This document shows, piece by piece, positions 8,300 through 17,587 of a DNA stretch of 64,000 nt. The notes beneath the pieces were generated by a model. It had not been told where the DNA came from. It was given only the letters and a program-made list of their open reading frames with translations, and did not search any database. How positions within the stretch are numbered: position 1 is the first letter of the stretch; each line of letters opens with the position of its first letter. The translations under genes and the position numbers were made by a program. Source of the stretch: Bacteroides sp. (GTDB lineage Bacteria; Bacteroidota; Bacteroidia; Bacteroidales; Muribaculaceae); assembly GCA_014802425.1 (NCBI GenBank), contig JAAVCH010000031.1, positions 48,204 to 112,203 on the forward strand, written 5' to 3'.

Positions 8300-10981
8300 C
8301 TACTTCCCGGTAAGCATGCTCTGGAGCTCGTGAAGTTTCGTCAGGGCCTGCAGGGGAGTGAGGTTGTCGATCTGCAGGTCGAGCAGGGCGTCGCGCATCT
8401 GCCCCAGCAGGGGATCGTCGAGCTGGAAAAGCGAGAGCTGTATGCCGTCGACGGTCGGAGCCGGGATGGCTTCCGTGGCGGCACGCCGTGCCCGGGCGCC
8501 CTGCTTCCCCTTGGGGCTGGTCCCGCCGGCGCTCCGGGCGTCGGGGGCCGCGGCGTTGGCCTCAAGGGTCTTCAGCACCTCCGAGGCGCGTTTCACTATC
8601 CCCTGCGGCATTCCGGCCAGCTTGGCCACATGGATGCCGAAGCTGTGCTCCGAGCCTCCGCGCTCCAGGCGGCGCAGGAACACTATGCGCCCCTCTATCT
8701 CCTTGACCGACACGTTGTAGTTGACGATGCGGCCGAAGAGCCTCTCCATCTCGTTGAGCTCATGGTAGTGGGTGGCGAAGAGGGTCTTGGGTCTGACCTG
8801 TCCGTTCTCGTGGATATGCTCCACGATGGCCCAGGCTATGGATATGCCGTCGTAAGTCGAGGTGCCGCGCCCGAGTTCGTCGAAGAGTATCAGGGAGCGG
8901 GTGGTCATGTTGTTGAGGATGGCGGCGGCCTCGTTCATCTCTACCATGAATGTGGATTCGCCGGAAGAGATGTTGTCCGACGCGCCGACACGTGTCATAA
9001 TCTTGTCCACCAGGCCGATGGAAGCCGATTCGGCGGGCACGAAGCTACCGGTCTGCGCCATAAGGGCGATGAGGGCCGTCTGGCGGAGCAGGGCCGACTT
9101 ACCGCTCATGTTCGGACCGGTGATCATCATTATCTGGCGTGAGTCGGCGTCAAGCTCCACATCGTTGGCCACATAGGTCTCCCCGGGGGGGAGACGGCGT
9201 TCGATGACGGGATGGCGCCCCCCCTTGATTTCGAGGCGCAGCGAGTCGTCGACACGCGGACGCACGTAGCCGTACTCTTCGGCGGCGAGGGCCAGCGAGA
9301 GCAGGGCGTCGAGTTCCGAGGCGGCGCGCGCGTTGTCGGCTATGTCCTCCACCTTTTTCATGCATCTTTCGATAAGCGCGGCGTAGAGAGTGCGCTCAAG
9401 GGCGTCGATTTTCTCGTCGGCGCCGAGGATGCGCTGTTCGTATTCCTTGAGCTCGGGGGTGATGTAGCGTTCGGCCCCCACGAGGGTCTGGCGGCGGATC
9501 CAGTCGGCGGGCACCTTGTCCTTGTGCGTATTGCGCACCTCTATGTAATAGCCGTGTACATTGTTGAAACTCAGCTTGAGCGAGGGGATGGAGGTGCGCT
9601 CCGTCTCGCGGCGGAGTATTTCGTCGAGGGCCTCCTTGCTGTGGTGTACGAGGCGCCGGAGTTCGTCGAGGGCGGCATCCACGCCTGAGGCTATCACGCC
9701 CCCTTTCTGGAGGGAGGCGGGGGCTTCGGGCGAGATGGTGCGCCGTATGTCGGCCGACACTTCGGAAGTGTCGCGCAGCCCCTCGCCGAGCCTTACGAGG
9801 GGAGGGCATCCGGCCTGCGTGAGGAGCGGGCGGAGCGCGAGGGTCTCCTCAAGCGATGAGGCGAGGGTGATGAGTTCGCGGGGAGTGATGCGCGTCGAGG
9901 AGAGGCGTCCGCAGAGGCGGATGAGGTCGCCCACACGCGAGAGACGGTCGTGGATGTCGGAGCGCAGCTCCGGGTCGCGGAAGAAATACTCCACGCAGTC
10001 CTGGCGCGAGGTGATGGCCTTGAGGTCGAGCAGCGGCATGGCCACCCACCGGCGCAGCATGCGCGCTCCCATCGGGGTGACCGTATGGTCGAGCACGTCG
10101 ATGAGGGCCATCCCCTCTTCGGAGGGAGTGGAGAGTATTTCGAGATTGCGCATTGTGAAGCGGTCGAGGTACATGTGTATCCCCGAGTCAATGCGTCCCA
10201 GCGAGGTTATGTGGCGTGTATGGGTGTGCTGTGTGAAGTCGAGGTAGTGGAGGATGCTGCCGGCGGCTATCACGGCCTCGTGGAGGTCGTCGACCCCGAA
10301 TCCCTTGAGGGTCTTTGTGGCGAACTGCCGGGTGAGGCGTTCGCGGGCGGCGTCGAGGGTGTAGATCCAGTCGTCCTGCTCGTTGAAGATGGTCCTGACC
10401 GTGATGAACTGTTCGCACATTGGGCGTGTGCCGCGCATGCGCAGTGTCTCCTTCGGGGAGATTCCGGCCAGCAGCTTGTCGACAAATTCGGCCGACCCCT
10501 GCGAGCATAGGAATTCGCCGGTGGTGAGGTCGAGGAAGGCCGCCCCGACTACGGGGCGCCCCTGCTTGTCGGCCTTTCCGAAATGCAGGGCCGCCAGGAA
10601 GTTGTTCTCGCGGGGGGACAGGGTGGTGTCGTTGAGGTTCAGACCGGGAGTGACAAGCTCCGTTATGCCCCGCTTCACGAGTTTTTTGGCCAGTTTCGGG
10701 TCTTCGAGCTGTTCGCATATCGCCACCCGGCGTCCGGCCCTCACGAGCTTCGGCAGGTATGTGTCGAGCGCATGGTGGGGGAATCCGGCGAGTTCCACAT
10801 ACGTGGCCGCGCCGTTGCCCCGGCGCGTGAGCGTGATGCCGAGTATCTGACTGGCGTCGATGGCATCCTGTGAGAAAGTTTCGTAGAAGTCGCCCACACG
10901 GAAGAGGAGTATCGCGTCGGGATGCTTTTTCTTCATCTCGGCGTACTGCTTCATCAGCGGGGTGTCCTGTGACTTGGCCAT
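8300..10981 (-). CDS. mutS: DNA mismatch repair protein MutS
   Basis: An 893-aa mismatch-recognition ATPase. The N-terminal domain has the mismatch-wedging motif F32-Y-E34 within GDFYETF. Connector, lever and clamp domains follow, and the C-terminal ABC-type ATPase carries Walker A GPNMSGKS (about 622-629), DELGRGTS and FATHYHEL. A linker of about 40 residues rich in Ala, Arg and Pro (near 805-845) precedes the C-terminal dimerisation segment. It is last in a minus-strand run with mgtE, 25 bp upstream; no promoter is seen between them. Confidence 0.97.
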   Translation of the reverse strand: MAKSQDTPLMKQYAEMKKKHPDAILLFRVGDFYETFSQDAIDASQILGITLTRRGNGAATYVELAGFPHHALDTYLPKLVRAGRRVAICEQLEDPKLAKKLVKRGITELVTPGLNLNDTTLSPRENNFLAALHFGKADKQGRPVVGAAFLDLTTGEFLCSQGSAEFVDKLLAGISPKETLRMRGTRPMCEQFITVRTIFNEQDDWIYTLDAARERLTRQFATKTLKGFGVDDLHEAVIAAGSILHYLDFTQHTHTRHITSLGRIDSGIHMYLDRFTMRNLEILSTPSEEGMALIDVLDHTVTPMGARMLRRWVAMPLLDLKAITSRQDCVEYFFRDPELRSDIHDRLSRVGDLIRLCGRLSSTRITPRELITLASSLEETLALRPLLTQAGCPPLVRLGEGLRDTSEVSADIRRTISPEAPASLQKGGVIASGVDAALDELRRLVHHSKEALDEILRRETERTSIPSLKLSFNNVHGYYIEVRNTHKDKVPADWIRRQTLVGAERYITPELKEYEQRILGADEKIDALERTLYAALIERCMKKVEDIADNARAASELDALLSLALAAEEYGYVRPRVDDSLRLEIKGGRHPVIERRLPPGETYVANDVELDADSRQIMMITGPNMSGKSALLRQTALIALMAQTGSFVPAESASIGLVDKIMTRVGASDNISSGESTFMVEMNEAAAILNNMTTRSLILFDELGRGTSTYDGISIAWAIVEHIHENGQVRPKTLFATHYHELNEMERLFGRIVNYNVSVKEIEGRIVFLRRLERGGSEHSFGIHVAKLAGMPQGIVKRASEVLKTLEANAAAPDARSAGGTSPKGKQGARARRAATEAIPAPTVDGIQLSLFQLDDPLLGQMRDALLDLQIDNLTPLQALTKLHELQSMLTGK

Positions 10982-11006
10982 TATGGATATAAGCGGGTGG
11001 AGGGGG

Positions 11007-12377
11007 TTATTGATTCATGGGGATGAGGCTCAGCATCCACGTAGCCATCCCCACGTAGATGAGCAGGCCCACTACGTCATTGGTGATCTGGATGAAGGGG
11101 CCGGTGGCGAGCGCCGGGTTGATTTTCAGCCGCTCAAGGGTAAGGGGCACCAGTGTGCCGAACACCGTGGCAAAGATCACCACGCAGAAGAGCGACGCGG
11201 CCACGGCCAGCGCCACCGCATAGGAGCGCGGCTGAGTGAGAAGCACATAGATCAGCACCGTCGTGGAGATGACTATGGCGTTAAGGAGCGCCACAATGAC
11301 CTCGCGTCCTATCTGACGCCCGGCGTTCTTGAGCTCGAGCTTGCCGTTGGCCAGGCCCTGCACCACTATGGCCGATGCCTGCACGCCGACGTTACCGCCC
11401 GTGCCGCCGATAAGCGGGATGAAGATCGCGAGCACCGTGACGGCTGCTATCTTGGCCTCGAAGCCGGTGAGTATGACCGAATTGATGAGGCCGCCGATGA
11501 TGCCTATGAGGAGCCAGGGGAGGCGGGCCTTGGTCTGGGCGAAGATGGAGTCGGCGGCGTCGATGTCGCTCGATATGCCGGAAGCCAGCTGATAGTCGCG
11601 CTCGCTCTGCTCGCGCACCTCGTCCATCACGTCGTCGACCGTTATCTGGCCCACGAGGCGCCCGATACTGTCCACCACGGGCATGGCCACGAGGTCATAC
11701 TTCTCGAAGTCGATGGCCACGTCCTCTATCGGCGTGTCGGTGCGCACCGACACAGGGTCGCTCTCCATGACGTGCTTGATCTTGCTCACCGACGGATGGG
11801 TCACCATCTTCTTCAGCGGCAGTATCCCCTTCAGGCGCTGGTCGTCGTCGACTACATACACGTAGTAGATGTCGTCGAGGTCCTCGGCCTGGCGGCGCAT
11901 CTCCTTTATGCATTCGGGCATCGACATATTCTCGTTGACCTCGATCATCTCGGTGCCCATCAGGCCGCCGGCCGTGTCTTCGTCATACTGCAGCAGGTCG
12001 ACGATGTCGCCGGCCTGCTCCATGTCGTCGATATGGCGGATGACTTCGTCGCGGTCCTCTTCGTCGAGTTCCTGGATAAGGTCCACGGCATCGTCGGTGT
12101 CGAGGAGATCGATGAAATGGCCTATCTGCTCGGGCTCCATGTGTTCGAGGAGTTTCCGGCGGTCCTCCTCGTCGAGTTCCACCAGCACGTCGGCCTTCTT
12201 CTCCCGGTCGTCGATGAGGTTGAAGAGCCATTCGGCCTCCTTGATGTTGAGACGGTCGAGCAGTTCGGCTATATCGGCCGGGTGCAGCTCACGTATTTCG
12301 CGGCGCGCGGCGTGGTCGTCGTGTTCTTCGGCCAGGCGCTCTATAAGTTCGATTGATTCGTCGTTGATTTCCTTCAT
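11007..12377 (-). CDS. mgtE: Magnesium transporter MgtE
   Basis: A 456-aa inner-membrane Mg2+ channel. The order is a cytoplasmic acidic N domain (about 1-125, DELDEED-rich), two CBS domains (about 130-255), the plug helix, and five membrane segments at the C-terminus (about 280-455) with the conserved PLIGGTGGNVGVQ-type pore region. N and CBS domains close the pore when cytosolic Mg2+ is high. It starts 18 bp after the nucleoside kinase stop, so the three genes kinase, mgtE and mutS are probably one transcript. Confidence 0.95.
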   Translation of the reverse strand: MKEINDESIELIERLAEEHDDHAARREIRELHPADIAELLDRLNIKEAEWLFNLIDDREKKADVLVELDEEDRRKLLEHMEPEQIGHFIDLLDTDDAVDLIQELDEEDRDEVIRHIDDMEQAGDIVDLLQYDEDTAGGLMGTEMIEVNENMSMPECIKEMRRQAEDLDDIYYVYVVDDDQRLKGILPLKKMVTHPSVSKIKHVMESDPVSVRTDTPIEDVAIDFEKYDLVAMPVVDSIGRLVGQITVDDVMDEVREQSERDYQLASGISSDIDAADSIFAQTKARLPWLLIGIIGGLINSVILTGFEAKIAAVTVLAIFIPLIGGTGGNVGVQASAIVVQGLANGKLELKNAGRQIGREVIVALLNAIVISTTVLIYVLLTQPRSYAVALAVAASLFCVVIFATVFGTLVPLTLERLKINPALATGPFIQITNDVVGLLIYVGMATWMLSLIPMNQ

Positions 12378-12395
12378 AGTCTTTTGTCGGCATTC

Positions 12396-14069
12396 TCAAT
12401 AATGAAACGATGACCCGCCCAGGAACTCCCGCAGGAGCGAAGTGAAGGGCACCTGTTCGGCCGGTATCGGCTCGAAGTAGGAGAGGAATTTGAGTAGGCG
12501 CGAGGCCTCGGCGTAAAGGGGATCGACGTGCGGCACCTGCCGCAGCAGCGGCTCGGCGTATGCCTTCATCACTCCGAGCTCGAATATGAGCGAGGAGTTG
12601 AATGTGGCGTCGGCGTTCTCCTGGAAAGGGAATATCCACTTCTCCTCCCCGCGGCGCACGCTCGGCCAGCGGCGGATGGTTCCGAGTGCCGAGGTATGAC
12701 GGTACTTGTGGTCGCGCACGATGCGGCGCAGCAGCCTGTTGTCGGTGGTGGAGATCCAGTTGTGGTCGTCGATGCTCAGCGAGGTGAGGGCCGACACGTA
12801 GACCTTGAACACCTCCTCGCCCGGAAGCTCGCGTGTCAGCTCGGGATTCAGACCGTGGATTCCCTCGATGAGCAGCACGTCGTCGGGGTCGAGCCTAAGG
12901 GGCCTGTGGCGCTCTATGCGGCGTCCAAGCTCGAAGCTGTAGGTGGGGAGGTTGATTTCCTCGCCGTCGAGCAGGTGGCGGAGGTCGGAGTTCAGGCGGT
13001 CGAGGTCGAGGGCGTAAAGGGATTCGTAGTCGTAATCGCCGTTTTCATCGCGCGGGTTGTGCTCACGGTCCACGAAGTAATCGTCGAGCGAGATCATCTT
13101 GGGTGTCTTGAGGCGTGTCATCAGCTGGATGGCCAGACGCTTTGTGGTGGTGGTCTTTCCCGACGACGACGGTCCGGCGAGGAGCACCACGCGGGCGCCG
13201 CGTCCGCCGTTGCGTGCGGCTATGCGCCCGGCGATGTCGCCGAGGTATTTCTCGTGCATGGCCTCGGCCACGTTTATCAGCTCCGAGGCGCGCCGCTCCA
13301 TCACCGAACGGTTAAGCTCCCCGACGTCGCTCACCTTTATCGTGCGGTTGAAGAGGAGATAATCCTCGAAGGCGCGGTACATCTTCTCCTGCGTCACCGG
13401 TTGCCGCGGCACATCGCGGCGTTTCGGGTCGGGGCCCAGAAGAAGGAATCCCTCGTGGTAGGGGCGGAGGTCGAACACCGGCACCTCAGCCGCCGTGGGA
13501 GCCAGCGGACCGTAATAGTTGTCGGCCACTCCGTCGAAGGTATAATAGGCCGAGTAAAGCTCTCCACGGGTCTCGAGAAGGGAGATTTTGGAGTAAAGGC
13601 CCTGCCGGCGGTAGATTTCTGTCACTTCCCCGGTCAGAGTCTCGTGAGGGAGGAACGGGGTGCGCTCCCCCACATGGCGGCGCATCTCGGCCAGCATCCC
13701 GGAGAGCATCTCCCCGTCGGGGGTCACCATATTGCCTTCGCTGTCGAAGAGATGGCAGAGGTAGCCCCCCGAGATGGAATGCTCGATGCGCAGGCGCAGG
13801 TCGGGGCGCACCTTTACGAGCGCCCTGTAGAGCATCATGCACATGGAGCGCACATAGACACGGCGTCCGGAAGGGGAGGCGGCGTCAAGGAACTCCACCT
13901 GTTTCGGGGCGTAGATGCAGTAACGCAGCCCCTCGGTCTTATTGTTGACATGGGCGCACACGGGGTCGATGCCGAGACGCGGAGCCAGCATCGAGGCCAG
14001 ATCCATGAGCGAAGTGCCCCCGGGCACCTCGACATACTCCGCGATATTCACGCAAAATACTCTAATCAC
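12396..14069 (-). CDS. TGS-domain nucleoside (uridine) kinase-like protein
   Basis: A 557-aa protein if it starts at GTG 14069. That start places the TGS-like ubiquitin fold at the N-terminus (IRVFCVNIAEYVEVPGGTSL), as in Bacteroidota orthologues; the ATG at 14126 would add 19 unconserved residues. A threonyl-tRNA-synthetase-like second domain follows (about 60-250). The C-terminal half is a phosphoribulokinase/uridine kinase P-loop domain with GPSSSGKTTT near residue 297, a DDYFVDRE lid segment and LLIEGIHGLNPEL. Family annotation is nucleoside kinase; the true substrate is not established by sequence, and the TGS domain suggests a nucleotide or RNA regulatory role (inference). A TAATTTTG box at 14182-14189 would give a leader of about 105 nt. 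Confidence 0.85.
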   Translation of the reverse strand: MIRVFCVNIAEYVEVPGGTSLMDLASMLAPRLGIDPVCAHVNNKTEGLRYCIYAPKQVEFLDAASPSGRRVYVRSMCMMLYRALVKVRPDLRLRIEHSISGGYLCHLFDSEGNMVTPDGEMLSGMLAEMRRHVGERTPFLPHETLTGEVTEIYRRQGLYSKISLLETRGELYSAYYTFDGVADNYYGPLAPTAAEVPVFDLRPYHEGFLLLGPDPKRRDVPRQPVTQEKMYRAFEDYLLFNRTIKVSDVGELNRSVMERRASELINVAEAMHEKYLGDIAGRIAARNGGRGARVVLLAGPSSSGKTTTTKRLAIQLMTRLKTPKMISLDDYFVDREHNPRDENGDYDYESLYALDLDRLNSDLRHLLDGEEINLPTYSFELGRRIERHRPLRLDPDDVLLIEGIHGLNPELTRELPGEEVFKVYVSALTSLSIDDHNWISTTDNRLLRRIVRDHKYRHTSALGTIRRWPSVRRGEEKWIFPFQENADATFNSSLIFELGVMKAYAEPLLRQVPHVDPLYAEASRLLKFLSYFEPIPAEQVPFTSLLREFLGGSSFHY

Positions 14070-14181
14070 GATATATAGCCGATTAACAGATTCCACAAAA
14101 TCCCCCGTTCCCGAGAGCGACGGCACCCGGATTCAGAAGCCGGACGAGGGATTAAAGACCCTAAAGAGGGAAATAATCATA

Positions 14182-14189
14182 CAAAATTA
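14182..14189 (-). promoter_or_regulatory. Candidate -7 box for the kinase-mgtE-mutS run
   Basis: Minus-strand TAATTTTG fits TAnnTTTG. It lies back to back with the tRNA-Glu promoter, 30 bp away. Confidence 0.42.
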
Positions 14190-14218
14190 ACCATTTTTTT
14201 CAATATCGCCCCGAAAAA

Positions 14219-14250
14219 TTTGTTGGATTAAAAAAAGTTATATAACTTTG
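14219..14250 (+). promoter_or_regulatory. Promoter of tRNA-Glu/rpsT
   Basis: A full Bacteroidota promoter: TTTG at 14219-14222, a 20-bp spacer, and TAACTTTG at 14243-14250, followed by CAGTCGC. The same CAGTCG extension occurs at both mscL/gap promoters. Confidence 0.8.
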
Positions 14251-14329
14251 CAGTCGCAAAATACCCCGGCTCCCTTACGGATACCCCGTTATCCTCCGGA
14301 AAGACGCCGAGGCAGTCGCGACAATAAGT

Positions 14330-14404
14330 GGCCCATTCGTCTATCGGTTAGGACGAGAGATTTTCATTCTCTAAAGAGCAGTTCGACTCTGCTATGGGCT
14401 ACCA
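14330..14404 (+). tRNA. tRNA-Glu(UUC), copy 1, CCA encoded
   Basis: A cloverleaf is readable: acceptor GGCCCAT/ATGGGCT, anticodon stem AGAGA/TCTCT with loop TTTTCAT (anticodon UUC), and T-arm AGCAG/CTGCT with TTCGACT. The 72-nt body ends at A14401 and is followed by a genomic CCA. It lies 34 bp upstream of rpsT. Confidence 0.97.
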
Positions 14405-14438
14405 TTCTTTATAAAAGCAAACAACATCCAATCCAAAG

Positions 14439-14693
14439 ATGGCAAACCATAAATCATCCTTAAAAAGAATTCGCCAGGCGGAAAAGAGAAGACTTGAGAA
14501 CCGCTACTGGGCAAAAACGGCCCGCAACGCCGTGCGCAACGTTCGCAAGATGACTGACAAGGCTGAGGCAACTGCAGCCTACAATAAGGTAAGCGCCCTC
14601 CTGCAGCGTCTCGGTCGCAAGAATGTGATTTCGAAGAACAAGGCAGCCAATCTCTGCAGCGGCATGATGCAGCACATCAACAAGCTCGCCTGA
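14439..14693 (+). CDS. rpsT: 30S ribosomal protein S20
   Basis: An 84-aa basic protein that binds 16S rRNA in early 30S assembly. It starts [18 protein letters not shown] and contains the family's [15 protein letters not shown]-type C-terminal helix. Length is normal. It sits between two identical tRNA-Glu genes and shares the strong promoter at 14219-14250. Confidence 0.97.
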   Translation: MANHKSSLKRIRQAEKRRLENRYWAKTARNAVRNVRKMTDKAEATAAYNKVSALLQRLGRKNVISKNKAANLCSGMMQHINKLA

Positions 14694-14771
14694 ATATAAC
14701 AACATAGCTTCCAGGCGCGTCGGCTCACCTGAGATCCTCAGGAAGCGGCCGGTGGCCAACGGAAGATTCGC

Positions 14772-14843
14772 GGCCCATTCGTCTATCGGTTAGGACGAGA
14801 GATTTTCATTCTCTAAAGAGCAGTTCGACTCTGCTATGGGCTA
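14772..14843 (+). tRNA. tRNA-Glu(UUC), copy 2, no encoded CCA
   Basis: All 72 bases equal copy 1 (14330-14401). The base after the discriminator differs: CTT follows instead of CCA, so maturation needs a CCA-adding enzyme. It lies 78 bp after the rpsT stop and just before a terminator, so it is probably the last gene of the tRNA-rpsT-tRNA transcript. Confidence 0.96.
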
Positions 14844-14869
14844 CTTCCCCAAATCCATCCTATCCCCCC

Positions 14870-14909
14870 GAGGCCGGAAGCTAAAGACGCTCCGGCCTCA
14901 ACACTTTTT
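14870..14909 (+). terminator. Terminator of the tRNA-rpsT-tRNA unit
   Basis: GAGGCCGGA pairs with TCCGGCCTC around a short loop, followed by AACACTTTTT. Confidence 0.7.
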
Positions 14910-15087
14910 ATAGGGAACCGCCTCTTTACAGTGAACCACGACTTATAGCGGACTGCACTTTATAGAAAACCGCACTCCAAAAGCCCTGTATCAGGTTTTG
15001 TAGTGCGGTTCATTTTTTTTGACACGGCGGCCGGTCTTATCCTGCGGCGCCGGCGGTGTTTTATTCAGGTCAGACGTCTTCGGTGGA

Positions 15088-16470
15088 TTAGGAGAGGTAT
15101 TCGTGGATGGCCTTGGCGGCCTTGCGGCCTGCTCCCATTGCGAGGATGACGGTGGCGGCGCCGGTGACAGCGTCACCGCCGGCAAACACACCGGGCCTGC
15201 TTGTACGCCCGTCCTCATCGGCCACTATGCAGCCGCGCCGCGTGGTATCGAGCCCTGCGGTGGTATCCTTGATAAGGGGGTTGGGGCTGGTGCCGAGGGC
15301 CATGATGACCACATCGCACTCTATCTCGAACTCGCTGCCCGGCTTCGGACGCGGCGAACGACGCCCTGATTCATCGGGCTCGCCAAGCTCCATGGCCACA
15401 CATTCCAGTCCGCGCACCCAGCCGTCGGGTGTGCCGAGCACCTTCACGGGATTCGTCAGCATACGGAACTCTATCCCCTCCTGCTTGGCGTGATGCACCT
15501 CCTCGACACGCGCCGGAAGCTCGGCTTCCGAACGGCGGTAGACAATCACCGCCTCGGCGCCGAGGCGCTTGGCCGTGCGCACCGCGTCCATCGCCACATT
15601 TCCGCCACCCACGACGACGGCACGCTTGCCGGCATAGATGGGAGTCTCACTGTCGGGACGGTAGGCATGCATGAGGTTGGCTCTGGTCAGGAACTCATTG
15701 GCCGAGAAGACACCGTTGAGGTTTTCCCCCTCGATGCCCATGAAGCGGGGGAGTCCGGCGCCTGAGCCTACGAATACCGCATCGTATCCCTCGCGGTCGA
15801 GAAGGTCGTCGATGGTCATGGTGCGTCCCACCACGACGTCCGTCTCGAACTCCACCCCCAGACGCTTCACGGCCTCCACCTCGCGGGCCACTATGCGCTC
15901 CTTCGGCAGACGGAACTCCGGGATGCCGTAGACCAGCACGCCCCCCACCTTATGCAGGGCCTCGAAGATCTTCACTCCGTAGCCGAGACGCGCAAGGTCG
16001 GACGCGCAGGCGAGGCCGGCGGGGCCGCTCCCCACGATGGCCACTCGCTTGCCGTTGGGCTCGGCGCGCACCACCTCCGCATCCCCGGCATGCTCTATGG
16101 CCCAGTCGCCCACATAACGCTCCAGCTTGCCTATGGCCACAGGCTCCGACTTTATGCCCAGCACGCAGGCTCCCTCGCACTGCGACTCCTGCGGACACAC
16201 CCGGCCGCACACAGAGGGAAGACTGCTGTCGGCAGCTATCACAGCCGACGCGCCGGCCACGTCGCCGGCAGCAAGCGCGGCGATGAAGCCCGGGATGTCG
16301 ACATGCACCGGACACTGCTCCTGACAGCGCGGACGCTTGCAGTTGAGGCAGCGCGACGCCTCAAGTCTCGCTTCCCCGGCGTCGTAGCCGAGGCATACTT
16401 CTTCAAAATTGGTGGCGCGGCAGGCGGGATCCTGCTCGCGCACCGGAGTGCGCGGTATTCTATTTGCCAT
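15088..16470 (-). CDS. GltA-like flavoprotein, NfnB-type large subunit
   Basis: A 460-aa cytoplasmic flavoprotein. The frame opens further upstream, but the ATG at 16470 (MANRIPRTPVREQ) matches the family start and overlaps the upstream gene by 11 bp. N-terminal Cys motifs for iron-sulfur clusters are present (CLNCKRPRCQEQCP and CGRVCPQESQCEGAC, about 38-100). Two dinucleotide folds follow (VGSGPAGLACASDL for FAD; VVVGGGNVAMDAV for NAD(P)H), with the family C-terminus GDAVTGAATVILAMGAGRKA. It is often labelled NADPH-dependent glutamate synthase small subunit. Pairing with the adjacent ferredoxin reductase-like gene instead indicates NfnAB, the electron-bifurcating NADH-dependent ferredoxin:NADP oxidoreductase (inference from context). 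Confidence 0.9.
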   Translation of the reverse strand: MANRIPRTPVREQDPACRATNFEEVCLGYDAGEARLEASRCLNCKRPRCQEQCPVHVDIPGFIAALAAGDVAGASAVIAADSSLPSVCGRVCPQESQCEGACVLGIKSEPVAIGKLERYVGDWAIEHAGDAEVVRAEPNGKRVAIVGSGPAGLACASDLARLGYGVKIFEALHKVGGVLVYGIPEFRLPKERIVAREVEAVKRLGVEFETDVVVGRTMTIDDLLDREGYDAVFVGSGAGLPRFMGIEGENLNGVFSANEFLTRANLMHAYRPDSETPIYAGKRAVVVGGGNVAMDAVRTAKRLGAEAVIVYRRSEAELPARVEEVHHAKQEGIEFRMLTNPVKVLGTPDGWVRGLECVAMELGEPDESGRRSPRPKPGSEFEIECDVVIMALGTSPNPLIKDTTAGLDTTRRGCIVADEDGRTSRPGVFAGGDAVTGAATVILAMGAGRKAAKAIHEYLS

Positions 16471-17323
16471 GACATTCACATTTTGAATCCTCCACCTCGC
16501 GGAGGGTCTTCGGGTTATTACGATACATATTCTGGCGGCGCATGGCCTCGTCGAAATCCACCTTGTGGCCGTCAAACTCCGGACCCTCGACGCATGTGAA
16601 CTTCGTCTCGCCCCCCACGCTCACGCGGCAGGCGCCGCACATGCCGGTGCCGTCCACCATCAGGGCGTTGAGCGACACCATCGTCGGGATGCCGTAGCGG
16701 GCCGTCTCCATGGCGGCGAACTTCATCATTATCATGGGGCCTATCACCACGCAGTGGTCGAACCGGCGCCCCTCGTCGTCGATCAGATGGCGCATGAGGG
16801 CCGTGACGTTGCCGTGGAATCCCTCGGTGCCGTCATCGGTGCATAGATGCACGTCGGCCACACGCCTCATCTCGTCGACATAAGTGAAAAGCTCCTTGGT
16901 GCGCGCGCCGATTATGACGTCGCACTTCACTCCATGCTCATGGAGCCACTTGGCCTGAGGATAGACCGGAGCCGTACCCACGCCTCCGGCCACGAAGAGG
17001 ATGCACCGGGAACGCAGCTCCTCGTCGGAAAGCTCAAGAAGGTCGGACGGGCGCCCGAGAGGCCCCGCGAAATCGGTGAACGAGTCGCCCGGCTCAAGCG
17101 AGTTGATTTTCGCCGACGACCGCCCCACCGCCTGGGTCACGATCGTCACCGTGCCCTCCTCGGGATTGTAATCACAGATGGTAAGGGGGATTCTCTCTCC
17201 CTCCTCACCGACGCGGACTATCACGAACTGCCCCGGCCGGGCCGACGCCGCCACGCGGGGAGCGTTGACGCGCATCTCGGTGATGTTGGGAGCAAGAGTC
17301 CGCTTGCTGACAATGTCGAACAT
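16460..17323 (-). CDS. Ferredoxin-NADP reductase-like FAD/2Fe-2S subunit, NfnA-type
   Basis: A 287-aa protein of the dihydroorotate dehydrogenase electron-transfer subunit family. An FAD-binding beta barrel (about 1-95) is followed by an NAD-binding fold (FVAGGVGTAPVYPQAKWL, near 110) and C-terminal cysteines for a 2Fe-2S cluster (MCGACRVSVGG, then FTCVEGPEFDGH). It immediately precedes the GltA-like large subunit and overlaps it by 11 bp, which points to coupled translation and a heterodimer. In NfnAB this subunit exchanges electrons with NAD(H). Sulfide dehydrogenase activity, another name for the family, is possible but less likely. Confidence 0.9.
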   Translation of the reverse strand: MFDIVSKRTLAPNITEMRVNAPRVAASARPGQFVIVRVGEEGERIPLTICDYNPEEGTVTIVTQAVGRSSAKINSLEPGDSFTDFAGPLGRPSDLLELSDEELRSRCILFVAGGVGTAPVYPQAKWLHEHGVKCDVIIGARTKELFTYVDEMRRVADVHLCTDDGTEGFHGNVTALMRHLIDDEGRRFDHCVVIGPMIMMKFAAMETARYGIPTMVSLNALMVDGTGMCGACRVSVGGETKFTCVEGPEFDGHKVDFDEAMRRQNMYRNNPKTLREVEDSKCECHGK

Positions 17324-17431
17324 GGCTATAGATTCTTCATGATGTTAATGCCCTCCCGGCGCCTCCGGAGCGTGCCGCCCGCGGCACCGGGAAGATTTCA
17401 TTACGCGAATTTAAGCTATTAATTTGAAAAA

Positions 17432-17463
17432 TTTGTCATAATCACAAATTTAAGTTACTTTTG
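17432..17463 (+). promoter_or_regulatory. Promoter of the yqeY-serS run
   Basis: TTTG at 17432-17435, a 20-bp spacer, and TACTTTTG at 17456-17463: both boxes at the expected distance. The leader is about 118 nt and includes a GC-rich palindrome (GCGCGCCGGCGCGCG-like, near 17476-17492). Confidence 0.75.
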
Positions 17464-17587
17464 TAACCTGACACGCACGCGCCGGCGCGCGTGTGACGGG
17501 TCATACCCGGTCAGATCATGTCGGCGGCAGGCATTCCGCCGGCCCCTCGAAGTCAATAATACGAAAGAATATAAGAAAGATACAATA

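Noticed and set aside
10962-14078. Two plus-strand open frames of about 460 and 510 codons opposite mgtE and the nucleoside kinase
   Set aside because: Antisense composition artefacts (Gly/His/Val-rich, no domains).
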